Shown here in pieces: positions 1 to 12,100 of a DNA stretch of 64,000 nt (positions within the stretch are counted from its first letter, which is position 1; every line of letters starts with the position of its first letter). The stretch comes from Cyanoderma ruficeps (Eukaryota > Chordata > Aves > Passeriformes > Timaliidae). Position numbers and translations under genes: made by a program. The stretch is from NCBI GenBank assembly GCA_008694505.1, contig VZDJ01007753.1:27120501-27184500 (forward strand), given 5' to 3'. Under the pieces are notes generated by a model. That model made no database searches. It was not told where the DNA came from and was given only the letters and a program-made list of their open reading frames with translations.

Positions 1-101
1 AAAAGTTCCCCAAAAGCATGTAAAAACTCCAAAACCATCAGAGCATCGCCGAAGATCTCAGGAGGAAGTCTTGTCTTCACTGGCACTGGAATGGGAAGTT
101 C
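1..101 (-). CDS. BAZ1A: BAZ1A coding exon 10 (partial): start of DDT domain
   Basis: The exon begins at 101 after the acceptor TTTGGTTTGCAG and runs off the window. The visible 101 bases encode residues 410-442 and two bases of a Phe codon: [20 protein letters not shown] and then [28 protein letters not shown] is the characteristic opening of the DDT domain, a helical module that contacts the ISWI ATPase SMARCA5. The exon end and the rest of the gene lie to the left. Confidence 0.96.
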
Positions 102-3100
102 CTGCAAACCAAATGGGACCACTTAATACAGTACTTGGTCTGTGCAAAGTACACAAGTGATTAAAACCAAAGAGTCTATTATTCTAAGGAATGTATTTGT
201 TGAGTTTCTCTACATTTTACTAAAAAGTCCCACAGGACACACCATCAGTTATCATGGCAACACTGGTGATAGTACTAATTTTGGAAACCGAAGAGCATGC
301 AACTTTAATGTAAAATTTTTGAGGAAGAAGTTTACTCATGTCCATGAAGTTAATCCCACTACAAGTTAAGAACACTGGCTGTCAAGATTTTTCCTTTCTA
401 CTTGTATTATTTCACCAAAGTTCTGAATGCCAGTTTCCTGAACTGTCTGGACAAGCAAAAATAAACATACTCTTAAAAGTTACTTATGACTGCTTGCAAA
501 GACAAGCAAGCCAAACCCCTAACACATTCACATAAAACAAGCCCTTCTAATGTTAGGATATGCAAGATCATGTCTAACAACAGTATGTTCTGATAGTGGG
601 GGTTTTTGCATTTGTAAAGCTCTTATGGTAGCTGAAAACATATTAAAGGTAGCTGATGTAACCACACAACAAGACAACTTAACAAAGACACCACCTCCAA
701 ATCACAGATGACAGTGTCTAACACCATTTGATTTTGAAATTATTATCTTCAAGATTTGTCTTCACTTACTATTTCTTAGCACACACAGTTGAACAATTTC
801 CAGAATGATGTCTCCTTTCCACAAATGTGGTAGTTCACAAATAGTAAAAAGAAAAAAGCCAAATACTATGCTTCAGAAGAATATAGTAAGGTATTTAATA
901 TATTTCCTGAGAAGGGAATCTTTTCAAAAGCAGTCCCCACCTAAACTCATCTTTATTTATATTCTTGTGAATTCACAGAATCACAAAATAACAGATTTTG
1001 AGTTGGAAGGGAACCACAAGGCTCTTCGATTCCAGCTCCTGGCTCTTCACAGGACCATCCACGTGGAGAGTCACACCCTGTCCCTGACAGTATTGTCCAA
1101 ATGGTTCTTGAACTCTGTCAGGCTTGGTGCTGTGACCACTTCCCTTGGAAGCCTGTTCCAGTGCCCAACCACTCCCTGGGTGCAGAAGTTTTTTCTAATA
1201 TCAAAACTAAACCTTCCCAGCAGGATTCCAGGTCATTCCCTCCCCTCCTGTCACTGGGCACCACAGAGAGAGATCAGTGCCAGCCCCTCCTCTTCTCACA
1301 AGGATGTTGTAGGCTGGGATGAGGTGTCCCCTCAGTCTCCTTCCAGGCTGAACAGAGCAAGTGATTTCAGCCACCCCTCATATGGCTTTCTCTCCAGCCC
1401 CTTTACCATTCTTTTCTCCCCTCCTATGGACATTCTCTAATAGCTTAATGTCTTTCTTATATTGCAGTACCCAAAAACTCACGCAGTACTCCAGGCGAGG
1501 CTGCACCAGCAGAGTAGAGCAGCAGTCTCACTGTAGTGATGACACTGCTTCTCCACCCCTCCTTTTCTTTCTAGTAGAAATACAGCAGCACTCTTTTCAC
1601 AGTTTGCTTTTCTTCCAGCAATGGCCTTTTTCCCTTCCTACATAGCTAAGAGTTTTTACTCCCATCTTCAATGACCATACAGCTCCCCTTGCAAATGTGT
1701 TCAGCTCTCATATCCATCCTAATCAGTGCTTTCACTTGAATTCAATTAACACTCGTTTATTTCCACTTGCCCTCCTTGCACTTCTTCCCTTTCCCTGTGT
1801 ATCTCAAACTCTCATCCTTGTGTTTCTGATGATTTGCCCCGGCCAAAATGAATCCCAATAAAGCATACATGAACATGTAACACTAGAAAATCTTCTGTTA
1901 TGTACAGCCACATTACACTCTTATGTGAAACCTAAGTTCTTTGAGAAGCAAATTCTTGTTGCTTTCTACAGGTTTCCAGTATCATCATGAAAGATGTTCA
2001 TTAAACACGATACATATAGTATCTTATAGTATACATCTACAATTTAAATCAAAAGAATGTCACAGGATGTAACAAGCCAGTATCTTTTCCAACTTTTGCA
2101 GCCAAAAATTTAGCTTTTTCATTACTCAGATATTTTAAGTTAAGTCACATTTGTTCTAAGTGAGCTCATTTTCTATACTCAACACAAAAATCAGGTATAC
2201 TCAATACCCTCCACTCAGTAATGCCAGCACTTTGAACATATTCTATTGTAGACTGAGCACAGCCTGTAATGGTTTTCTGGAGGTTGAAAATGCAGATGAT
2301 CCTATTAACATTGCCACTGGGAAATATGTATTACACACAGCAGGTGACTCACATCCTCTAGCATTCCAATCAGATCTAGATTGGCCTCTGCATTAGGGAA
2401 TCTAATCCATCTGGGGACCCTGCAAACTACAGTCTTCAGCTATTCAAATTCAATCATACCTTAAGGTCATCACACTCCATATCTTCTCTAGGCTTACTCC
2501 ACTGTTTCAGGTATTCCACATATTTTCTTTTTTCCTCACGCAGCTTCTCTCTTTCCTGAAAAAACCCAGTCACAATTGTATGCATATATTGTTACATGGC
2601 CTCATTGCAATTTTCTAAAACTCCACCACTTACTATTCAATCACACAGAAAAGTAAAGTATCATGTTTAATTAGAACAGAGTAATCTATTCATTTTTGTT
2701 TTGTATAAAATGATACTGGCAACGTATATTTAAAAAAATATTTAAATGAGGTGATACTTTGATGGATTAGTTGTTGCTTTTGTTGGGGGGTGTTTTGGGT
2801 TTTTGATGGAAATGGAGGAAGAAAAAAAATCAAATATTAGACAGTATTTATGAAAGTTGTCTCAAAAAAGACCATCAAAATAAGATCATGAATGTGGCTG
2901 TAGTAAAATATAGTGGAATATATAATTTCTTCATATTCAAGTTGACAAAAAGTTATTTAGCAATTTACATCTAAAGAAAATCCACACAGAAACCCACAAC
3001 CTTTAGCTGTGCTGTCAATCTGATGCAAAACAGATTCTTCAAAGAGAAGACAACCATTAAATTAAATAGTTTTATGCATTATTGGCAAAAAAACCCCAAG

Positions 3101-6100
3101 CCCACCACAGTACTTCCAAAGTAAGTTCAAATTAGAAACGAACTTTCGGTAAACTAAAATTATAGAGAATGTTAACCAGAAATACAACCCATCATCAAAT
3201 CTTGTAACTGCCTATTCTTCCAAAATGCATTTCTAGGAATTGAAAATGATAAATGGAAAATAACAGCAACTAAGAGACAAGGAAACTAGAAAGCCATTAT
3301 ACTGTTCCTATATGAAACACATATACTTCAAAAGCATTACTTTTTCCTTTTCTATTTTGAGTCTCTCTTTCTCTTCTTTCTTTTTCATCCTTTCTTCTTC
3401 CACAATTTTCTTTAATTCTTCTCTCTTCTTCTCCTTATCTTCTTTCTCCTTTTTCCTAGCTTCTATAGCATTTGCCTTCTCTTGTTTTAATTTAGCTTTT
3501 TCAAAAGCTATAAAGGAAAAAAAAAACCCTAAGTTATTTTTTCTTTTGTAAAATGTTAGTTTTAACTGATAAATAGACTGATCTTTTCATAATTACCACA
3601 CAAAAAAGATATTGTTATGAAGACTGAATTGTTTCCACACTGACCAGAAATTCAAACACTTGGAAGTTCTTTACAGAATCAGTTTCAAGCCTATGTATTA
3701 GACATGTTTTATGAGGTTGTCAACAGGTAATAAAGCTAAATGTATCTGGTTTTATGAGTATACAGAAGGTTATTGCTTGTTTATTGGTTTCTATCAATTG
3801 ACATATAAAGATGAGAACTGATTTCAATGTATAATTACAGCAACATATTTAGTAATGACTGGTTAATAAACGCATGTCACAACCAGGGGTGGCACATAAC
3901 TGTGAAATATCTGTGATAGTAAAAACCTTTAAATAAGTGATCTTTAAAGATTTAGTTATCACCAAATTATTGAAGTCAATACATTTGAAACCTATGTAGT
4001 ATTTCAGTGTGTTTTGTTCCAATTTTACTTCAGTTACATAGTTTAAGCTGAACTTTAAATGACAATAAATGCTACTGCCTGAAGAGATGCAGTTTTCTTT
4101 GCAGTCATATGTTGAAGAACAACAGGATACAAATTTCCACTTTCTGTTGACAAACAGTGCCTATCAGCCCACACACAGGCTAACAAATAAAAGGGGGTCT
4201 TACTGTTTTAATTGAATAAACAGGAAAGGTAGAATCATAAGTGAATGAAATGAAAAAAAATCCTTACTCTTACCAAATGGATAGTACTAACAAGAAAGAC
4301 TTATTATATCTTCCTATAACATTCTGAAAATGGGCTAGGCTCCTTCTACAGAAAGCTTCTGCACATACCAGCATTGTCACTATCTGGCAAACAAATGCAG
4401 TGATGCTGATCCCCAGGGTCTTCAACACACTGAGAAGGTTCATTTTTCAAGGTACTTGGTATTTTGCTACCTTTCCACATTATGAAAATGCAACTTAACT
4501 AGTCTTCTAGAAGCTGCAGTTTCTGTCCATACAAGAGAGGAAGCAGCTTTGACTCTGATCAACTGTTACCTTAGTCTATGCTGTCATTCCTAGCACAGGA
4601 ACAAACAGATGCTTGTTGTGCAAGAATGTGGACACGCAAATTTAATGGAACACATGAAATTCTAGTGTCCCTGACTCCTATAAAGCAAGGGCCCAAAGCA
4701 GACAACTTTGCAGTTATTTAAGCAGACATTGGACTAGGTAACTTCTAAACATCCTTGCCGTGTTAAAACATTCTATGTTCAAGGAAATGAGAGGCTGGAA
4801 CCAGAAGTTCACTAAAATACTTCCACAGATGAAAACCTTTCCTTAGGAAGTACATGAGTCCTTACAACCCAGAAGAATATCTCCTTGTATGACCCTTGTC
4901 CTCAAGAACACATACCAGTTTATTTAGTTAAACCCAAACAAAAGACATATAGGTCCCCTTACTTCATTTGAAATCAAATTTAAATTGATCAGGAAGAGGT
5001 CAAAACGAAGCCAAAATAATTCAATCAGTCCAAACTAAAAATCTCTGAAGTGATTCGCGCTTTTTTAAACCAAAAGAATTCAGAATATGTTTAAGTTCTT
5101 TTAAATCTTGAGATTGTTGTATGAGGAAAACGCATAAATGGAAAAACCACTGGATTTGTATTAGACATTCATGCTTTGATATACCCTCAGCTGGTAAAAT
5201 TTACACATGGCTTCACCATCCAAGCTTCTACAAAAGACTATTTAGCTCTTTATTTATCTCAGAGAGAAATCAACGTAAGTAGACCACAAGCTTCCTACAT
5301 TCCCGCAATTTAGTCAGCTAACAAGGAAGAAACAAAATAAAACCAGGAAATAAGCATGCTCACTATTGAAAGGAGCACTTGGCCATAGTGGCATGGCAGT
5401 ACACTCTTAATACATTTTTCCCTTTGAAAGGTACAACCCCAAAAACACTGTAATTATGGTCTGCTCTCAAACCTGCAAAAACTGGTTCTACTGGTCATAT
5501 GAGTAAACTTCAACTTACCTATGGCCTGCACATCATCTTTTTGCTTCTGGAACCTTGCCCTCTCCCTTGATACTTTACTTTTGTTTCCTGGGGTGTTTTG
5601 TTTAGGTGTAATATTGTCCTCCTGACAGAGAATTTGGAGGTGGAGAGGAAAAAAAAGAACATAATAACTACAGTGAAATGACCAGCAAAAGAGATTCTCG
5701 ATTTTTCAACTGCTCTCTAGAACACAATGAAGTGGTATAGTAACTGAGAGTCTCAGTGTTTAAATACAGGCAAAATGACATACCTGTATCTGAGGGCAAG
5801 TGACATAATTTTATCTGAGAGTTCAATTTAAAGATTTTTAGCAATTTATTTATTAATCCCAGAATGGACAAGTATACTGACATCACAACACACTGAAAAA
5901 CTAGTTTCTCTATGGGATCCCAGAATAATGACAAAAATAAGAAGATAACATATCAAGTATGATCCCTTTTACCAGCTTAACTATAAAGCAATTACTTTAA
6001 GAGCAATTGTGGAATACATCCCAACTGCCCTCAAAATAAAAAAAAGCACAATGTCAACCCTGTATTTCAAACAATCTGACAACTCAGACAAATGGAGGAA

Positions 6101-9100
6101 CTTCACAGACTATGTACCTTCATCTGGGATTAAAAATGTTATTACTCACAAGACCTGCAGATGCCCTCTTTGGAGGTCGCCCTCGCCGTCTGCTTGCAGG
6201 ACTGAAGATAAATGTGGGTGGTTCATCAGGAAAGAAATAGGAGAAGTTTTGTTCTGCTAGATTATATTTTTCAATTGATGTTGCCTTGGTAAGAAAGATG
6301 AAAATAGATATCCATTGTGAAATTCTTACCTTTTTATAAATATAAGCTAATTAATCTAAATAGCAGCTAATTAATGAACCATTAATTCACAAAAGAAGAC
6401 AATAAGCGTAACTATATCCACAACTGCCTAACTGAGGATAAGAAATAACACTCGGAAACAGTGTAAGTGAAGAGTTAATCTACCAAGTGGATAATGATAT
6501 TGATGTATGCACCACACATCTGACCAAGAATTTGGCTTCATTTGGTAAGATGTTGTTTCTTTATATGCCTTTTAGCAAACACAGCTGGACAGTGTCTTCC
6601 TAGCAAGTTACTGAAGTGTGTCAAGAATAAATTTTGACAGATAAAAGCAGAAACTTAACTTATTGAAGAATTACATAATTCTCTACTACACAGGTACTTA
6701 TTTCTGGAGGAAGATTTTTCCAAACGGTCAAAATTTCTTTTCAAGTCTACTTTCTCAACCTGATGACTTCAGGAAACCTGTCCTTATTGGACAATACAGA
6801 TGAGGATACAAAGGAGACATTCCAAATAGGATACGTTCACATAACTGAAATGCAAGACAATCAGCAAGAGGACAGTAAGACACTCCACAGAAAGCCCAAA
6901 TAAAGACAAGATGACACATATACAGAATATAAGAATTTTCCTGAGGCTCCAGAAAACATCACTAACAGATCACTAGTCCTTAATGTGGTACAGTGAGCTG
7001 AGTAAAAATGACCACTAACAAGCCCAAGGAATGGGGGTGGTTTATCCCTTTCAGTTCTATTTCCATTTCTTTAGAAGAGACAGACTCTAGAGTTACACAT
7101 TTATTTAGAAATTCATTGCTTTTGTTGTTTTCCACAACTTTCAGAGGCAAGACTCTCACTGACTCTCATCTCTCTGAGCCTTCCTGTGCAGAATGAGCAG
7201 TTACACAGCTGCATGAGAAAATAACAGACATAATAAAAATCCTGCTACTTTCTGAAAACAAGAAGATAGCAAGGATTTCAGGGTCAAGGCTGCAATACAC
7301 AGTGCAAGGAGTTGAGGATCTCTTGTGGTACAGCAAACAAGCAAGGGAAATTGCTGCTTTGTGGGAAGAGCTGCTCAAATTCCCAATCATGTGGTGCCCA
7401 CTAAGATGTGAACTTTATCTGAGTTGTACTAAGCATCACCATTTATCTAAGACTACAAAAACATGCAGAGTCAACATCCAAGGCCTTATCAAAAACCCAT
7501 TCCAGTCATCTAAACTCTGGTACTTGTCTCACTGAAGATCTGGAGAATGAATTCAATCTATTATAAAACATTTTCCAGCTAAAAGCATTAGAACAGAATA
7601 ATACTGGTTTACTGTACCAACACAGAAACAGTGTATTTTTGTTTGACTTAGAAATATCAGCTGCATACCTTGAAGAATGAAAACAGTTCATGTGCTAGAC
7701 TAATCAAAAGTATATTATGTTTTAACAAATAAAATTTTTCTAGGTAAATGCTCTTATATTTTGGGGACTTTTTTAAACTAGTAGCCAAAGAAGAAATTAA
7801 AGAATTATGCTTCATGTCCAGAAAAATTCCCATCTCGTTTACAAGCAGAAGTTAAAAACCTGGTTTTGAACAAAAAGTTGAAGAATTGTTCACTTTTTAT
7901 TTTGCAAAAGTACATTATACTTATGAAAAGCTAAATTTGATGTAGTTTTAAAAAGGAGCTCTGAGCAGCTAGTGAAGAAGAGCAAAAAATACTAAACAGT
8001 GTCAATATTCTATCCAATAAATTATTGTTTCTTACCTTAGCTTTAATTACTCCATCATGTGGTTCACAGTGCTGTTTCAGAAAAAGTTTAAGTCTATCAC
8101 GAGAAAAGAGATGTTTCCTCCGGCTGTATTAGGACAGAAAAGTAGTATATTATCAACTAACATCTTGAATCAGTGTTTAAGTACAGCCAAAAGTATGCAC
8201 AAGAACACGTGACAGACCATATGATTGATCTTTTTCTTATTTTCTTAATTATAAATAACACCCTTACTAGTGTAATTAACAAGTATTCTTTGAAACCCCA
8301 ATTGAATTGAAATTTTCCTTTTGACTAAAACAAAACCCAAGCAGTACATAAAAAGTTGGTTTGTACATCTGCAATTTTTATTTTGAAGATCCTTTTATAT
8401 CCTGTTTCTTAAACACCCTTTTGATTCATGGCAGATCCTCCAAATACTTCTTAAAATTCCTAAATAAAACCCAAGTCTGATTGTTTCAGAAGAGAGGGAG
8501 GACAAACAAACAGGGACAGCAGGAAAGTGGCATTCACATCTGCCAAGCAGGGAGGCAAGCCAACAAGTGACAAGATGAATTCACACACTTCTCAGTCAAG
8601 CTATGCCACTTCTTTCTGTGGGACAGTGTGCACTCTCTACTGGCTCCTGGCATTCCAGGGAACCTGCATTACTTCATGGGAAGGGAAAAACTTCACTACA
8701 CAGGAGTAGTTAATGAAAAAAACAAATCCCGACTTGCGCTGGAACTAAATGACTTGTAATCACACAAACTTCCAGCATCCAGTTTATACAAAGTTTTGAT
8801 GCAAAATCCACTCTAAATATTTCTTTTGACTAAATTTGAGACAAAAATTGTTATTTAAGAAGCAAAACCTCTAGACCTTTCTATTTTAAATCAATCTGAT
8901 CGCCTGCGTCTGCTCCAACATTTCAAACCAGCAATGCTACCAGAGTGCTCACACCACCAATAGTTCATCATTATTCTTATTACTAGAGTTCTCAAACTTT
9001 TTTCCACCGGCTCCATCAATCACAACAGTAGCCAAGGTATCAGAAGCCACAGTGTTGCAAAATGTGGAATATCTAAAAGTTTTCTTAAGGAAGGATGTTC

Positions 9101-12100
9101 TCTGATGTTTGATCTTCACATACTTTGAAGCCTTATCAACACAAAGGGAAATTTAATGCATGAAAGGGAGGAGCTTGGTTGTTAGCTACTGTAAGTGATG
9201 TCCAGGTGTCAGAAAAATTAATTATTTGTTGGTAGAATTGCTTTGTTAAAGTTTAGGGCTTCAGTGGTCTAAGACCTAGGGGGAGGTTAACAAAGCTGGG
9301 GAAGAAGAATGCCCACTGACAGTGGACACAAAGAATGCAGAATTTAGGGGTCACAAAGACACCTAGCAGAATTCCCAGGGTAAGGAAACCCAACCAAGCA
9401 ATTGCACTGAATCAGCTCCAACTGGGTAATTCTGCAGGGGAAATCTGCAGTCACTGACTCAGGACCACTGACACAAGAAACGCACTGACTCAAAAGAGAA
9501 AGATTGAGCACGTGGACTAATTACCATAAGATGCAGTAATTAATCAATTAATTGGAATCGTTAACCAATAGAAAACAGAATACTAACAAGTAAGAGAACT
9601 ATGCAACTTGTAGCCAATGAACACTAATTCTTTTGCTTGGTAAAACATGCTTGATTTATGGAATACCACTGATCACCCAGGCTTGTGCATCTCTGAAATA
9701 AATACTCGGTGTCTCTCTTGAGTGTGTAATTATTGGCTTGCTGCACGCTGGGTAACAAATCCAATTTTTGCAGACAACAACAGCAGGTGTCATCTGTGCA
9801 CCAATGAAAACAGAGACTTGCAAGGGGTTGGTACCTGTGTTAATGCTAGCAAAGCTTGGAATCCTTGATACAGAAGGCCTATATTACAGTACTTTGTTCC
9901 AATGCTTTTAATTAACAGTTCTAACGTGTTAAAATGTCATTTTATATCAAAAACATCTTACACAACTCACAGTTACAAAGCACAATTTTAACTTCCACAT
10001 ACAAATTTTTACCTTAGTTGAGATGCTTTAACAATAACAGGTTCATATAAGTGTTTTTTAATAGGTTGGACTTTGTATTTGAACAAAGAAGGATCAATTA
10101 TGGCTTTCTTCTCCCTAGGAAAAAAATTAAAAATTAAAAGTTTACATTCACATATCATTAGCTTCATATTTTACACATTTAATATATTTACAGGCCTACC
10201 TGTTCCAATGCCTGATGTTTCAGTGGAGAAATTTTTCCTATTACCCAGTAGAAACCTCCCCAGCACAATTTGAGGCCATTTCCTCTCATCCTGTCACTTG
10301 CTACCTGGGAGAAGAGACCAACCTCCACCCCACTACACTCCTGTTTCAGGTGGTTGTAGGGAGTGCTAAGATCCCCCATGAGCCTCCTTTTCTCCAGGCT
10401 AAACAAACCCTGATCCTTCAGCCTTGTCCTTCTCAATTACCTTATCCAGGACACCTGTCTACACTATCTGGACTGAGTCCTGCCACACCTACCTGTATCT
10501 TACTGCATTAAGAGAAGTAGAAAAATTTCACTGAAAAATACTGAAAGTCAGAGGAACTGGAATGCTGTCCTGAAGTGTTAAAATTACTGTTGTCCCACTT
10601 TTTCAGAAAAAGGCAGTGGCTTTTCTTCTCTTTGATTGAATTTGGGAATGGAAAAAAATCCCTTGAAGAATGCTAGTTAAATAACACAATCACGTATTGT
10701 GTTGTCATGCTGCAGTGCAAGCCTTACACAGAGGTAACCTGTCAGTAAAGTGATCCCCATAGCAAAACTGCATCTGCACATCTTTGGAGGTTGCCACTGA
10801 CAAGGAACTCTGTACTGTGCAATAATAACAACTGCCCATTTGGAACTGCAAATATTTTCTGGAACTTAAAATTTCAACAACAAAACACGGCAACCTGAAG
10901 ACTGTTAAGAACAACATTCTAGAGACAAGAACAGCACTCCGCAACAAAATCCTGACTTTTAACTTTTTGGTGAAGATTTTAAGGTGCCTTTGACCAAGGT
11001 ACTGTGGTCTTTCCTTATAACATAAAGAGGACTACCCATCATGACTATTCTTGGATTCAAGTGATGGAGGAATGAGAGAGGAAGAAACAAAAGATAAGAA
11101 ATAAAGATGAAGAAAGAGATACTGTACTGAAGGTACTATGTACTTTTAATGACAAGCTGTGTCCACATTTTGACATATCCAGTTCCTAATTTTTTTCTCC
11201 AAATAAAGTTAAATAACTCATTTAAAGATAATAAAAGGCCTGGATGATAAGGTTCCACTATTTCCAAAAACTGTTACCTCTTATATCCCAAAATTTGCAG
11301 AAACAATTAACCCTTCCCCAAAATTAATCTTCAATTCAAATTGAACAAACACCCAAATTTACTGCCATGAACCAGCCAGCAAAATGAGAATATTTTTTTC
11401 AAGTATTTCCGATGATGCTTGATGATTCACACTACTCACAGCCCTGGCAAAAGGACTGCCATGAATAATTAAGTTGCAGCTGAATTGTATGCATTTGGCA
11501 GCAAAAGCCCCTCAGCCTCTAGGCTGCTGCTGAATGCTAAAGCCAACACAAGAGTTCAGCCTTACCTTTAAAAGTCTAGCAGTTTAAGGTGTGAATACTG
11601 CTATTCCATGTGACCACTAAGCTACGGTACCAGAGGCACCCAGGGCATAGTACAAATGTTTTAAGAATTTAGAAGACTGCTACCTTTTGCTTTGTAACCC
11701 AGGCCTTAGAAAGCAGCCTGCTGTTCTGAGGGCAGTAAGAGCATTGTAGCCTCTCTTTCCATACCATCCCAACTTTTACTGCAGAACACAACAAAAAAGG
11801 TCAGCAGGAACATTTGTACAGACTACATGGCTATTTCTGCCCCACACAGACAGGAGTAGGGTCACAGAAAGGCTGAGATCTCTAATGACATCTATTTTCA
11901 GTTAAGATTCTCTAGCCTTACAGATTCTTTAAGAAAAATATTTGCAGATGGCCCATCAATCTGTGCTGTGCTCCCCTCCCCCTCCCTCACAAACACCCTG
12001 AGCATCTGCTGTACCATTGTTTAACAGCACTGCAGCTTTGCACAAAGGCTGGGGCCTCAAAACCTGCAGATTTGCGTGCAGGCTGAGGCAGAACTGTCCT

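Noticed and set aside
805..1440. 211-codon plus-strand ORF
   Set aside because: It reads through the antisense of a CR1 fragment and has no recognisable domain.
3312..3551. 79-codon Ser/Phe-rich plus-strand ORF
   Set aside because: It is the antisense of the purine-rich BAZ1A exon 8.
6140..6160. Alternative donor GCAG|GTCTTG in BAZ1A exon 6
   Set aside because: It would shift the frame into exon 7, while GTGAGTAA ten to eleven bases later is a better donor and keeps the frame.
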